Notes: generated from the sequence alone by a model not told the origin. DNA of 64,000 bases from Pseudonocardia autotrophica (GCF_003945385.1 NZ_AP018920.1:186001-250000); one strand, 5' to 3'; counted from the stretch's first letter, positions 17,137-25,712 are shown. Numbers and translations are program-made.

Positions 17137-18951
17137 GTGCTGGACGAGCGGCAGGCCCCGCGTGCACTGGGCTCGCTGCCGCCGCGGCGCCCCCGCGCCG
17201 CCACGATCGGCTGCTACCTGCTGCTCGGCGCCGGTTACCTGCTCGGCTCGCTGTGGCTGCAGCGCCGCGCGCTGGCCGACCCGGGCGGGGTGCTCATCGG
17301 GCACGTCACCGCCGACGCCGACATGTTCGCCTGGTGGCTGAACTGGCTCCCGTTCGCGATGGCGCACGGCGAGAACCCGCTGCTCACCGACTGGATGCAC
17401 TGGCCGTTCGGGCTGAACGCGCTGTGGAACACCGCGGTCCCGCTGCTCGGTGTGCTGCTCGCGCCGGTCACCGTGACGGCCGGTTCGATCGCCGCGTTCA
17501 ACGTCGGTGTCGTCCTCGGGCCGGTGGTGTCCGGTCTGCTGCTGGTCGCCGCGCTCGGCCCGTTCGTGACGTCCACCGGGGCGCGCGGCTGGATCGCCCG
17601 CGGTGCCGCCGGGGCGCTGTACGCGTTCTCCCCGTTCCATCTCGCGCACGCCGTCGCCGGGCACCTGAACCTCACCTGGTCGGTGCTGCCGCCGCTGCTG
17701 CTCCTGCTCGCCCACCACCTGTTCGGCCGCGGCCCGGTCGCGCGGCCGTGGCTGCTCGGCGGGCTGGCCGGGCTGGCGTTCGCCGGGCAGCTCGTGCTGT
17801 ACACCCAGACGCTGGCGATCGGCGTGATCGTCCTGGTGCTGACGGCGGTGCTGCTGGCGCTTCGCTACCCACGGCGGGTGCGGGCGCAGCTGCCCGGCCT
17901 GTTCCGGGCCGGGGTGGCCTGTATCGGCGTGTTCGCTGTGGTCGGCGCCTATCCGCTGTTCCTGGTGCTGGCCGGTCCGAACCGGCCGCGCTCGGCGATC
18001 CGGAACGTGCACGCGACCGGGGCGGACCTGGCGAACGTGCTGGTCCCGACCCGGATGACGGCGTTGCGGCTGACCCCGGACGTGACCGGCGAGCAGCTGC
18101 GCGGGCACATCGGGGAGCAGGGCGGCTACCTCGGCCTGGCGATGCTGGCGCTGGTCGTCGTCGCGGTGGTGGTGGTCCGCTCGACGGTGCTGCGGGTGCT
18201 GGCGGCGGTCGCGGCGCTGACCTGGCTGTGCTCACTCGGCACCGGGCTGGTGCTGTTCGACCGGGAGACCGGGATCCCGCTGCCGTGGCTGGCGTTCGCC
18301 CGGGTGCCGTTGCTGAGCGACGTCGAGCCGGTGCGGATCCAGATCATCACCGCGCTGTGCGTGGCGGCGGTGGTCGCGATCTGGATCGACCGGATGCCGC
18401 TGACCTCGCCGGGCACCCGGGCCGGTGCGCTCGCGCTCACCGGTTTCGCACTCGTCAGCTGGCTGCCTGCCGACGCGCAGGAGGTCCGTCCGGCCCCGGT
18501 CCCGGAGTTCTTCACCGCCGGCGCCGGCGGGCTCGGCCCGGCCGACGTCGTCGAGATCTATCCGCGGATCACCGCCGCCTGGGACGACGGCGCGCAGGGT
18601 CTGCGCTGGCAGGCGGCGTCCGGGCCGGACTTCCGGATGCGCGGCGGCTACTTCATCGCCTCCGATCCCGACGACGACGTCGTCGTGCAGAGCCGCTGGA
18701 ACCGCTACCAGATCGGCGCGCAGTGGGTGGCCGACGGGAAGAACGACCCCAGCGACGGCTACGCGGCCGAGGCGAACGCCGAGCTGCGCCGGCTGGGGAT
18801 CACCGCGGTGGTGATGGTGCCGGGCCGGGCGGTCGACGGCGGCGACGAGGACCGCGTCGTCGACTGGACCCGCCGGGTGACCGGCGATCCGGGCCGCTTC
18901 GACGGTGGCGCGTGGCTGTTCCGGCTCCCCGTCGCCGCCCCGGTCGGCTGA
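17137..18951 (+). CDS. Polytopic membrane protein, GT-C glycosyltransferase-like
   Basis: The 604-residue protein starts at GTG and has an N-terminal TM segment (about 25-45). A loop with ADADMFAWWLNWLPFAMAHGENPLL follows, resembling the first extracellular loop of lipid-dependent GT-C transferases with its acidic pair. About ten further TM helices come next, then a soluble C-terminal domain from about residue 455. That architecture fits enzymes taking sugars from polyprenyl-phosphate carriers outside the membrane. Divergence from dprE1 hints at a decaprenyl-phosphate sugar donor, but that is inference. I do not recognise it as AftA, AftB or another named arabinosyltransferase. Confidence 0.7.
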   Translation: MLDERQAPRALGSLPPRRPRAATIGCYLLLGAGYLLGSLWLQRRALADPGGVLIGHVTADADMFAWWLNWLPFAMAHGENPLLTDWMHWPFGLNALWNTAVPLLGVLLAPVTVTAGSIAAFNVGVVLGPVVSGLLLVAALGPFVTSTGARGWIARGAAGALYAFSPFHLAHAVAGHLNLTWSVLPPLLLLLAHHLFGRGPVARPWLLGGLAGLAFAGQLVLYTQTLAIGVIVLVLTAVLLALRYPRRVRAQLPGLFRAGVACIGVFAVVGAYPLFLVLAGPNRPRSAIRNVHATGADLANVLVPTRMTALRLTPDVTGEQLRGHIGEQGGYLGLAMLALVVVAVVVVRSTVLRVLAAVAALTWLCSLGTGLVLFDRETGIPLPWLAFARVPLLSDVEPVRIQIITALCVAAVVAIWIDRMPLTSPGTRAGALALTGFALVSWLPADAQEVRPAPVPEFFTAGAGGLGPADVVEIYPRITAAWDDGAQGLRWQAASGPDFRMRGGYFIASDPDDDVVVQSRWNRYQIGAQWVADGKNDPSDGYAAEANAELRRLGITAVVMVPGRAVDGGDEDRVVDWTRRVTGDPGRFDGGAWLFRLPVAAPVG

Positions 18952-18978
18952 GCACCGCACGGCGTTTACCCTGGACAC

Positions 18979-19581
18979 GTGGACGGTCGGCGGCTTCCCG
19001 ACGAGCGGCGCGAGATCAGGATCTCCGACGCCGACCGTGAGCGCGCCGCCGAACGGCTCAACCGGGCCATGGCGGAAGGCCGTATCTCGGTCGACGAACT
19101 GGAGGAGCGGCTGCGCACCGTGTACGCGGCCCGGTTCGGGGCCGATCTGGTGCCGGTGCTCGACGATCTGCCCGGCGACCCGCTGAACCTGAGCGCCGAC
19201 ATCCTCGCCACCCCGGTCGGTCCGCCGACGGTGCTGCGCGGCGGGCTCGGCGCACTGAAGCGGCGCGGGCAGTGGAACGTGCCGGCCCGGTTGCGGGTGC
19301 AGAGCTCGTTCGGCCCGGTCCTGCTGGACTTCTGCGAGGCCGAGCTTCCCTCGCCCGTCGTCGAGGTGGAGCTGGAGCTCGGCGCGGGCTCGGCCCGGCT
19401 GCTGGTGCCCGACGACGCCACCGCCGACGTCGACGGCCTGGAGTCGTCGTTCGGCTCGGTCCGTTCGAAGATCGCGGCGCGACCGGTGCACGGCCGTCCG
19501 CACTTCCGGATCTACGGCCGGACGTCCGCCGGCTCGGTGACGGTCCGGACCCGCTACACGTTCGCCGGCCGACACTTCTGA
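18979..19581 (+). CDS. DUF1707 domain protein with LiaF-like C-terminal half
   Basis: The 200-residue protein starts at GTG 18979. It opens with a DUF1707 domain (about 10-62): RISDADRERAAERLNRAMAEGRISVDELEERL, a short helical module common in actinobacterial membrane-stress or unknown proteins. The C-terminal part (about 95-200) is beta-rich with SSFGPVLLD and ESSFGSVRSKI, resembling the DUF2154/LiaF-like cell-wall-stress domain. No TM segment is visible. It follows the GT-C-like gene by 27 nt and is followed by a strong hairpin. A paralogue with the same architecture is at 55399-55959. Confidence 0.8.
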   Translation: MDGRRLPDERREIRISDADRERAAERLNRAMAEGRISVDELEERLRTVYAARFGADLVPVLDDLPGDPLNLSADILATPVGPPTVLRGGLGALKRRGQWNVPARLRVQSSFGPVLLDFCEAELPSPVVEVELELGAGSARLLVPDDATADVDGLESSFGSVRSKIAARPVHGRPHFRIYGRTSAGSVTVRTRYTFAGRHF

Positions 19582-19589
19582 CACGAGGG

Positions 19590-19629
19590 CCCCGGCGCGG
19601 CCCCGACCCCCCTCGGAGCCGCGCCGGGG
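19590..19629. terminator. Bidirectional terminator between convergent genes
   Basis: CCCCGGCGCGGC (19590-19601) and GCCGCGCCGGGG (19618-19629) form a perfect 12-bp stem with a 16-nt loop, between the DUF1707 stop and the stop of the ABC permease gene on the other strand. Confidence 0.75.
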
Positions 19630-19635
19630 AGTCGG

Positions 19636-20406
19636 TCAGCGGAAGCGGCGCCCCTCGTCGCGGCGGTAGGCCCAGCCGGCGACCAGCGCCGCCAGGACCG
19701 TCCAGCCGACGAAGGCGAGCACCGTCAGAAGTCCGGGTGCGGGCCCGCCGAGGCTGAGGATCAGCAGGTCACGGGCACCGCGGGTGGGGAGCAGCGAGGA
19801 CACGATCTGCATCCAGTCCGGGAACAGCTCCGGTGGCAGCAGCAGCCCGCCGCCGAATGCCATCGGGAAGAACACCAGCTGCACCACCGGCAGCGCGGCC
19901 TTCGTCGGCAGCGAGTAGCCGATCGCCAGCCCGCCGAGCAGGAACGGCAACCCGCCGAGTGCCAGCATCGCGATGCCGCCGAGCACCCGGTCCGCCGGCA
20001 CGGTCGCCGCGGTGAACACCGCACCGACCACGAGCACCGGCAGCACCGACAGCAGCGCGAAGAACGCGCCGCACACCAGCCGGGCCACGATCCGGGCCGC
20101 GGCGGGCGCCGGGAGCGTCCGGAGGTAGGGGTCCCACGGCTTCTCCCGGTCGTCGGCGACTCCCACGCCGAAGGTGAACAGGAACCCGGTCAGCACCCCG
20201 AACAGCGCCAGCTGGGCGACCGCCGCGGTGGCGGCGGCGGGATCCTGCGAGTAGTCGAACGGCAGCACGAAGAACAGCAGCGTCAGGGCCGGGAACAGCG
20301 CCGACGAGAGCACCGCGATCGGGATCCGGAGCTGTTCGAGCACCAGGTATCGGATGTGCGCCACGATCAGCGACGCGGCCGGACGGGCCGGGGCCAGGGT
20401 GCTCAT
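19636..20406 (-). CDS. ABC-2 type exporter permease
   Basis: The 256-residue membrane protein starts at ATG 20406, overlapping the ATPase gene stop by 4 nt. Six hydrophobic segments are visible (about 35-55, 68-90, 110-133, 140-165, 172-190, 225-248). PFDYSQDP and GLLLPPELFPDWMQ in the loops fit ABC-2 type permeases. It pairs with the ATPase upstream as a typical two-component drug- or lipid-efflux ABC exporter. The substrate is unknown. Confidence 0.85.
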   Translation of the reverse strand: MSTLAPARPAASLIVAHIRYLVLEQLRIPIAVLSSALFPALTLLFFVLPFDYSQDPAAATAAVAQLALFGVLTGFLFTFGVGVADDREKPWDPYLRTLPAPAAARIVARLVCGAFFALLSVLPVLVVGAVFTAATVPADRVLGGIAMLALGGLPFLLGGLAIGYSLPTKAALPVVQLVFFPMAFGGGLLLPPELFPDWMQIVSSLLPTRGARDLLILSLGGPAPGLLTVLAFVGWTVLAALVAGWAYRRDEGRRFR

Positions 20407-21305
20407 CGGGAACCTCCGGTCGCCGGTTCGGTGGTCGTCGACCGTCCGGTCAGGGAGAGGAAGGCGTCCTCCAGCGATGCCCGCTGCACACCGAGATCGG
20501 AGAACGCGACGCCGTCGCGGACCAGCGCCCGGACGAGCTCGTCGGCGTCCGGGGTGTGCAGGGTCCAGCGGTCCCCGTCCTGCTCGGCGTGCTCGACGCC
20601 CGGCAGCTCGGGCAGCAGGTGCGCGCGCAGCGTGACGCGGCTGCGCCGGACCGCCCCGCGCACGGTGCCGACGTCGCCGTCGGCGCGGATCCGGCCACCG
20701 GCGAGCACGACCACCCGCTCGGCGAGGTTCTCGATCTCGTCCAGGTAGTGGGTGGTGAGCAGCACGGTGCCGCCGCCGGCATGGAAGTCGCGGACGGCGT
20801 CCCACAGCGCCCGGCGTCCCTCGACGTCGAGGCCGGTGGTCGGCTCGTCGAGCAGCACCAGCCGGGGCCGCCCGCAGAAGGCCAGCGCGACGGCGAGCCG
20901 GCGCCGCTGACCGCCGGACAGCCCGCCGGTCTGCCGCCGTTCCAGACCGTCGAGGCCGAAACGTTCCAGCAGCTCGCCGGCCGGGACCGGATCGGGGAAG
21001 TGCCCGGAGACGAAGCGGACGACCTCGCCGACCCGCAGCGTCTCGGGCAGCCCGGTCTGCTGCGGCGTGGTGCCCAGCGCGACCCGGTTGGCGGCGTCCC
21101 GCGGGTCGCCGCCGAACAGCCGGACCGTGCCGGAGTCGGCCCGGCGGAGGCCGGCGACCAGGTTGACCAGGGTGGACTTGCCTGCGCCGTTCGGTCCGAG
21201 CAGGCCGGTGAGGCTGCCGGGCTCGAGCGTGAGATCGACGTCGTCGAGTGCGACGGTGCCGCCGTAGCGGCGGCTCACCCCCGCGAGTACGACCGGTGCG
21301 GTCAC
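20403..21305 (-). CDS. ABC transporter ATP-binding protein
   Basis: The 300-residue ATPase starts at GTG. It shows Walker A GPNGAGKST (about 37-45), signature LSGGQRRR, Walker B LVLLDEPTTGLD and the switch His in TTHYLDE. The C-terminal ~80 residues are the extension usual for DrrA/CcmA-like ATPases of ABC-2 exporters. It lies between the winged-helix regulator and the permease with 4-nt overlaps on both sides, so it is in the same regulated operon. Confidence 0.93.
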   Translation of the reverse strand: MTAPVVLAGVSRRYGGTVALDDVDLTLEPGSLTGLLGPNGAGKSTLVNLVAGLRRADSGTVRLFGGDPRDAANRVALGTTPQQTGLPETLRVGEVVRFVSGHFPDPVPAGELLERFGLDGLERRQTGGLSGGQRRRLAVALAFCGRPRLVLLDEPTTGLDVEGRRALWDAVRDFHAGGGTVLLTTHYLDEIENLAERVVVLAGGRIRADGDVGTVRGAVRRSRVTLRAHLLPELPGVEHAEQDGDRWTLHTPDADELVRALVRDGVAFSDLGVQRASLEDAFLSLTGRSTTTEPATGGSR

Positions 21306-21616
21306 GATCCGACCTCCGTTCCGGGCTGTGGCGCCAGCAGGGTGCGCAGCGCCGCGGTGTAGTCCTCGAAGGCCCGGCGACCCGCCCGCGTCAGCTCGAC
21401 GTAGGTGACCGGGGTGCGGCGCTGGTGGGTCTTGGTGATCGCGACGTAGCCGGCGTCCTCCAGCTTCCGCAGGTGGGTCGACAGGTTCCCGGCGGTCATC
21501 GCCAGCAGCTCCTGGAGCCGGGGGAACGTCATCCGGTCACCGTCGGACAGCGCCGCGAGGCTGGCGGTGACCCGCAGCCGCGCCTGGGCGTGGATGACCG
21601 GATCGAGCTCGGTCAC
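21302..21616 (-). CDS. Winged-helix transcriptional regulator (HTH_34-like)
   Basis: The 104-residue regulator starts at GTG 21616. RLQELLAMTAGNLSTHLRKLEDAGYVAITK is a winged-helix DNA-binding domain of the MarR/ArsR-like type found beside ABC-2 exporters. It lacks metal-binding Cys residues. It is the second gene of a four-gene operon (membrane protein, regulator, ATPase, permease) joined by GTGA overlaps. It most likely represses its own operon through the inverted repeat at 22268-22284. Confidence 0.85.
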   Translation of the reverse strand: MTELDPVIHAQARLRVTASLAALSDGDRMTFPRLQELLAMTAGNLSTHLRKLEDAGYVAITKTHQRRTPVTYVELTRAGRRAFEDYTAALRTLLAPQPGTEVGS

Positions 21617-22221
21617 CGCGCCCTCCGGGACAGCAGCCCGGCGACGATCAGCGCGCCGCCACCGCCGATCCCCATCACCAGCGAGTTCCACGGGACCGGG
21701 GTGAAGGCGGTGACGACGGCGATCACCTGCACCACGATCCCGAGGACGTAGTCGAAGGTGGATCGATGGAACGCCCCGGTCGCGGTGTACAGCACACCGA
21801 CGACGAACACGAACAGGGCCGGGATCAGGTTCCCGCCGGCCGGCCCGGTGGTGGCCACCAGCGCCCCGCCGAGTGCCCCGGTCCCGATCATCGCGATGAG
21901 CCATCCGATGCCGTACATCGCGCCGAAGGTGCTGGACGGTCCGGACACCCCACGCCCGATCCGGGTCCCCATGAACGCGCTGGTCCCGATCCCGACGACG
22001 ACCAGCAGTCCGGTCGTGATCCCGGCGGTACCGGCGGACCAGAGCCCCTGGTGCGCCCCGAACCAGGCGCCGCCCATCAGCGCCCAGGCCACACCCCACA
22101 GCAGGAAGTAGGGGCCGACGTCCGGCTCCTGCCGGGCCTGCTCCTGCTCGATGATCGCGAGCGCGTCGGCCGGTGAGGCCGGCGGGTCGTCGTCGGGCCC
22201 GGTGATCGGTGGGTCCTGCAT
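21613..22221 (-). CDS. Polytopic membrane protein leading the exporter operon
   Basis: The 202-residue protein starts at ATG 22221 behind a strong site (aggggag). It has about six TM segments (about 40-60, 68-90, 101-125, 130-150, 157-175, 180-198). An N-terminal cytoplasmic stretch with DALAIIEQEQARQE is seen in membrane proteins encoded beside HTH_34 regulators. Its stop overlaps the regulator start. It could sense membrane state or modulate the regulator, but no function is shown. Confidence 0.75.
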   Translation of the reverse strand: MQDPPITGPDDDPPASPADALAIIEQEQARQEPDVGPYFLLWGVAWALMGGAWFGAHQGLWSAGTAGITTGLLVVVGIGTSAFMGTRIGRGVSGPSSTFGAMYGIGWLIAMIGTGALGGALVATTGPAGGNLIPALFVFVVGVLYTATGAFHRSTFDYVLGIVVQVIAVVTAFTPVPWNSLVMGIGGGGALIVAGLLSRRAR

Positions 22222-22267
22222 CGTCTCCCCCTGGGCGGATCGCACCAACTGATTTGCGAACACAGCT

Positions 22268-22284
22268 ACTTTGTAGCGCAAAGT
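22268..22284. promoter_or_regulatory. Inverted repeat, likely operator of the exporter operon
   Basis: ACTTTGTAGCGCAAAGT is a perfect 6-5-6 inverted repeat. It overlaps a second hairpin, GCTAC-TTT-GTAGC (22265-22277), and the wider pair TTTGCG (22253-22258)/CGCAAA (22277-22282). The spot is locally AT-rich and lies 47 bp upstream of the first gene of the minus-strand operon that encodes a winged-helix regulator. Confidence 0.6.
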
Positions 22285-22404
22285 CATTGGTGGTGTCCAT
22301 CCCGATCGGCCCGGCGACCGCATCCGCGCAGGTGGAGGGCCGTCGAACGGCGGCATCCCGTGGGTCGCCGACGGGCGGGCGTTGCGCGCCGCTACCCTCG
22401 ATGT

Positions 22405-22854
22405 GTGACCGCCACCGAGCCCTCGCGGGCCGAGAGCCCGGCGCCCGACGCGGTGCCCGCGCCGCGCCGCGGACTGGTCAGCCAGCTCGGGAGCTTCATC
22501 GTCGTCGGCGTGCTCGCCGCGGCGGTCGACTTCGGGATCTACCACCTTCTGCTGAACCTGGGCCTGTGGGTTCCGGTGTCGAAGGGGATCAGCTTCATCC
22601 TCGGCACCACGACGGCCTATCTACTCAACAAGCGGTTCACCTTCACCGGGGCCAACACCGGTGGCAAGGGTCGCTTCGCCGGCTTCGTCGCCCTCTACGG
22701 CACGACCTTCGCCGTGAACGTCGGGATGAACTCGCTCGTGCTGTACCTGCTGCCGCCGCTGGACCACGACACGTCGCTGGCCTGGCTGGTCGCCCAGGGC
22801 ACCGCCACGGCGATCAACTTCGTGATGCTCCGCTACGTGATCTTCAAGGACTGA
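22405..22854 (+). CDS. GtrA-like membrane protein, possible polyprenyl-phosphate-arabinose flippase
   Basis: The 149-residue protein starts at GTG 22405. It has the GtrA family pattern of four TM helices (about 27-48, 55-78, 92-115, 120-142) with GSFIVVGVLAAAVDFGIYHLLL at the start, ISFILGTTTAYLLNKRFTF in the second helix and NFVMLRYVIF at the end. Family members help transfer lipid-linked sugars. The mycobacterial relative Rv3789 sits beside dprE1 and has been linked to decaprenyl-phosphoryl-arabinose. Here it lies ~5.5 kb from dprE1 and next to the glfT1-wzt-wzm group. A 13-bp stem hairpin begins just after its stop. Confidence 0.85.
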   Translation: MTATEPSRAESPAPDAVPAPRRGLVSQLGSFIVVGVLAAAVDFGIYHLLLNLGLWVPVSKGISFILGTTTAYLLNKRFTFTGANTGGKGRFAGFVALYGTTFAVNVGMNSLVLYLLPPLDHDTSLAWLVAQGTATAINFVMLRYVIFKD

Positions 22855-22856
22855 CC

Positions 22857-22920
22857 GCACCCCTTCGTCCCGGTTCGCACCGGTCGCAGCGGGTGCGAAC
22901 CGGGGCGACGGGGTGCGAAC
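22857..22920. repeat. Hairpin repeat, copy L, between gtrA and the AbiEi-like gene
   Basis: CCCGGTTCGCACC (22869-22881) and GGTGCGAACCGGG (22892-22904) form a perfect 13-bp stem with a 10-nt loop. GCACCCC and GGGGTGC further out give a longer imperfect stem. It can serve as a bidirectional terminator for the convergent genes. A related copy lies at 23976-24037 on the other side of the AbiEi-like gene, about 80% identical by eye in the same orientation. Confidence 0.8.
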
Positions 22921-23885
22921 TCACCGCGCCAGTCGTCGTCGCAGGCCCGCGACCATGCCGTCGGGCCCTGGGGAGCCGATCTCCGACCACACCCCGCGGC
23001 CGTCCACCCCGCGGCCCGGATCCGGTCCTCCCGGCGCTTCTCCCGCCACAGGATCTCGCCCACATCCATCCCCGGGAGCAGCGCGCGGCCGTACTTCACC
23101 CGGCCGTCGAACTCGCCGAGCAGGCCGTGATCCGGCCATGCGAAGTCGACCCGGTAGCGGGTGCCCGGAACCGGCCACTGGGTGACGGGTGCGGGCAAGC
23201 CCGCCAGATGCATCCGGAAGCGGCTACGGGACTCTCCGGGGCTCTCGCTCAGCGGATCCGCGAGGCCGAGCACCCTGCGTGCGGCGGGGGCACCGCGTGC
23301 GCTCGGCAGCCGCGCCACGATCGCCCCGATCTCGCCGGGCGTGACCGCGCCCGGATCGGGAACGGCGGTACGGGCACGGACGACCGCCTTGTGCAGCGCC
23401 CCGTCCACCGCGACGAGCGCCTGCTCCGGGGGCACCGAGCGGGCGAGGTCGACGACGGTCCGCGCGGGCGTCGTCACCCGTACGCCGCCGAGATCCAGCA
23501 CGTCCCCGATGGGCAGCCGGGCGCAGTGCACGTGCATGCCCCGGCGCACCCGGCCACCGGACGATCGGTCCCGGATCACGTGCAGCCGGTCCAGCGGCAG
23601 CCCCCACAACGGTAACCCGAGCAACGCAGCGGCCGTGGTACGAGCGAACACGGTGCCCGCCGACAGCTCGGGTGCGGCGGCGCGTGCCCGCAGCGCGTGG
23701 TCCGCCTCCGGGGACGACGGCGATGACCGTTCGCCGGCCAGTCGATAGACCCCGCGCCGCACGAGGATCAGCACTCCGGAGCGCAGCAGCCGATCGATCT
23801 CACCGGCGTCGAAGCCGGCGGCACGCAGCTCCGTACGGCGGAGCAGCCCGTCGGCGTCGGGGTTCAGGAGCGAGGAGGTGTCCAC
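22921..23885 (-). pseudogene. AbiEi-type antitoxin domain / DUF559-like protein, frameshifted near its 3' end
   Basis: The start is GTG 23885 (GTG 23906 possible). The N-terminus (LLRRTELRAAGFDAGEIDRLLRSGVLILVRRGVYRL) is the winged-helix domain of AbiEi-type antitoxin proteins. The C-terminal region (RYRVDFAWPDHGLLGEFDGRVKYG, REKRREDRIRAAGW) is endonuclease-like, as in DUF559 proteins. After AAGW the expected ending (GVWSEIGSPGPDGMVAGLRRRL, stop at 22921) lies in another frame. One missing G in the GGGG run at about 22999 explains this. In the uncorrected frame the protein would overrun into gtrA. No toxin gene (AbiEii) is adjacent. It is either a real pseudogene or a sequencing error. Confidence 0.7.
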
Positions 23886-23975
23886 ACCACCGACCGTGCA
23901 CCCCACCAGCGGCGCCCACAGCCACCGTCCGTCGACCTGTGGACAACCGGCCGGGCTGTGGACAGATAGGGGTTC

Positions 23976-24037
23976 GCACCCCTACGCCTCGGTTCACACC
24001 CTCCGCAGCAGGTGCGAACCGATGCGACGGGGTGCGG
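23976..24037. repeat. Hairpin repeat, copy R, between the AbiEi-like gene and glfT1
   Basis: It resembles the copy at 22857-22920: GCACCCC at the left, CGGTTCACACC and GGTGCGAACCG arms (one mismatch) around ctccgcagca, and GGGGTGC at the right. It lies upstream of the AbiEi-like gene and downstream of the glfT1 stop, where it could end the wzm-wzt-glfT1 transcript. Confidence 0.75.
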
Positions 24038-24048
24038 TCGGTGGCAGA

Positions 24049-24954
24049 TCAGGGAGCGCGGTGGAAGCGCTCGGCACGCCCCTGCTTCAGCAGTCGCAGC
24101 CACTCCCGGAACCCGCGCGGATCCCGCTTGGTGACCAGGAAGTACCAGGCGAACCGCGGCAGCTCCAGCAACCCGATCCGCCGCATCCCGGGCTGGCTCA
24201 TCAGGTAGCCACGGTTGCGGTAGGTGTAGTAGCGCTTCACCGCGTCGCCCGGATCCTGCGCGTGCAACCGGCCGCCGAGCATCGGCTTGAACTCGTCCGA
24301 GCCGTAGGGGTGCAGGTAGGTGGCGTGCAGGGCGGTCCCGAACGGCAGCCCGGAGCGCACCATCCGGCGGTGCATCTCCACCTCGTCGCCGCGGACGAAC
24401 AGCCGCAGGTCCGGCACCCCGATCACCTCGAGCGTCGAGGCCCGGAACAGCGCCCCGTTGAAGAACGAGGCGATGCCGGGGAGCAGATCGTCGTCGCCGA
24501 GCGCGGAACGGTTGCGATGCCAGGTCACGCCGCGCCGCAGCGGGAACGCCAGCCGGTCCGGCCGGGCCTTGTCGGCGACCACCGGGGAGACCGCCGCCAG
24601 CCCGTGCCGCTGCGCGACGTCGACCAGCGTGGCGAGGGTGCCGGCGTCGGCGGCGTGGCCGTCGTCGTCGGCGAGGAAGACCCAGTCCGCGCCCATCGCG
24701 AGTGCGTGCAGCATGCCCAGCGCGAACCCGCCCGCACCGCCCAGGTTGGTCCACGACGGCAGCCAGGTGGTCGGCAGCGGGCACGCCTCGACGGCGTCGC
24801 GGGCCGGCTGGTCGGGCCCGTTGTCGACGACGATCAGGTGCGCCAGCGGGTGCGTCTGCTTCGCCATCGCGTTCAGCGAGTCGACCAGCATCTCCGCACG
24901 GTGCCGGGTGACGATCACGCCGACGACCGAGCCGGGCGCGAGCCGTGAGCTCAC
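24049..24954 (-). CDS. glfT1: GlfT1, galactan-initiating galactofuranosyltransferase
   Basis: The 301-residue GT2-family enzyme starts at GTG 24954, overlapping the wzt stop (GTGA). It shows VVGVIVTRHRAEML at the N-terminus, NLGGAGGFALGM, the metal-binding FLADDDG (Asp 96-98), VRGDEVEMHRRM and YYTYRNRGYL. GlfT1 adds the first galactofuranose units to decaprenyl-PP-GlcNAc-Rha before GlfT2 extends the chain. It is co-directional and overlapping with wzt and wzm, the arrangement seen in mycobacteria (Rv3781-Rv3783), which supports a coupled synthesis-export role. Confidence 0.94.
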   Translation of the reverse strand: MSSRLAPGSVVGVIVTRHRAEMLVDSLNAMAKQTHPLAHLIVVDNGPDQPARDAVEACPLPTTWLPSWTNLGGAGGFALGMLHALAMGADWVFLADDDGHAADAGTLATLVDVAQRHGLAAVSPVVADKARPDRLAFPLRRGVTWHRNRSALGDDDLLPGIASFFNGALFRASTLEVIGVPDLRLFVRGDEVEMHRRMVRSGLPFGTALHATYLHPYGSDEFKPMLGGRLHAQDPGDAVKRYYTYRNRGYLMSQPGMRRIGLLELPRFAWYFLVTKRDPRGFREWLRLLKQGRAERFHRAP

Positions 24955-25712
24955 GAGGGGGTCCGGCCCTTGTAGGAGTCCAGCACGTCCTGCAGCGGGC
25001 CGTACTCCTTGATCGTCCCGTGCTCCATCCACAGCGCGGTGTCGCAGAGGTCGGCCAGGAACTCGTCGGAGTGCGAGGCGAACACCAGGATCCCGGACCG
25101 GTCGACGAGCTCGTGCAGCCGGCCGCGGGCCTTGTCGAGGAACTCGGCGTCGACGGCGCCGATGCCCTCGTCGAGCAGCAGGATGTCCGGATCGATCGAG
25201 GTGACGACGCCGAGCGCGAGCCGCACCCGCATACCCGTCGAGTACGCCCGCAGCGGCATCTCGAGGTAGTCGCCGAGCTCGGTGAACTCGGCGATGTCGT
25301 CGATCCGCTCCTCCATCTGCTTGCGTGTCATGCCCAGGAACAGACCGCGGATGAGGATGTTGTCGTAGCCGGAGATCTCCGGGTCCATGCCGACGGCCAG
25401 GTCGAAGACCGGCGCGACCTTGCCGCGCACCGCCGACCGGCCCCGGGTCGGCTCGTAGATCCCCGCCATCAGGCGCAGCAGGGTGGACTTCCCGGCGCCG
25501 TTGTGCCCGACCAGGGCGACCCGGTCGCCCTTGGAGAGGGTCAGGTTGATGTCCCGGAGGGCCTCGATGATCGGGACCTTCGACGCGGTGCCGATCCGGC
25601 CGCCGGCGCGGCCGAGCACGGCCTTCTTCAGTGACCGGGTCTTCGCGTCGAAGATCGGGAAGTCGACGGCGGCGCTGTCGATGCGGATGGACGGTTCCGG
25701 CACGGTGTTCAC
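24951..25712 (-). CDS. wzt: Wzt-like ATPase of the lipid-linked galactan exporter
   Basis: The 253-residue ATPase starts at GTG. It has Walker A GHNGAGKST (69-77), signature YSTGM, Walker B ILLLDEGIGAVD and the SHS switch. The first ~55 residues precede the nucleotide-binding domain, as in polysaccharide-export ATPases (RfbE/TagH type), and no carbohydrate-binding extension follows. It forms an operon with the permease upstream and glfT1 downstream, with 4-nt overlaps. It would power transport of undecorated lipid-linked galactan across the membrane. Confidence 0.94.
   Translation of the reverse strand: MNTVPEPSIRIDSAAVDFPIFDAKTRSLKKAVLGRAGGRIGTASKVPIIEALRDINLTLSKGDRVALVGHNGAGKSTLLRLMAGIYEPTRGRSAVRGKVAPVFDLAVGMDPEISGYDNILIRGLFLGMTRKQMEERIDDIAEFTELGDYLEMPLRAYSTGMRVRLALGVVTSIDPDILLLDEGIGAVDAEFLDKARGRLHELVDRSGILVFASHSDEFLADLCDTALWMEHGTIKEYGPLQDVLDSYKGRTPS

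Noticed and set aside
22833-22920. Genuine overlap of the AbiEi-like gene with gtrA
   Set aside because: The overlapping tail exists only because of the apparent frameshift; the family-like ending stops at 22921.
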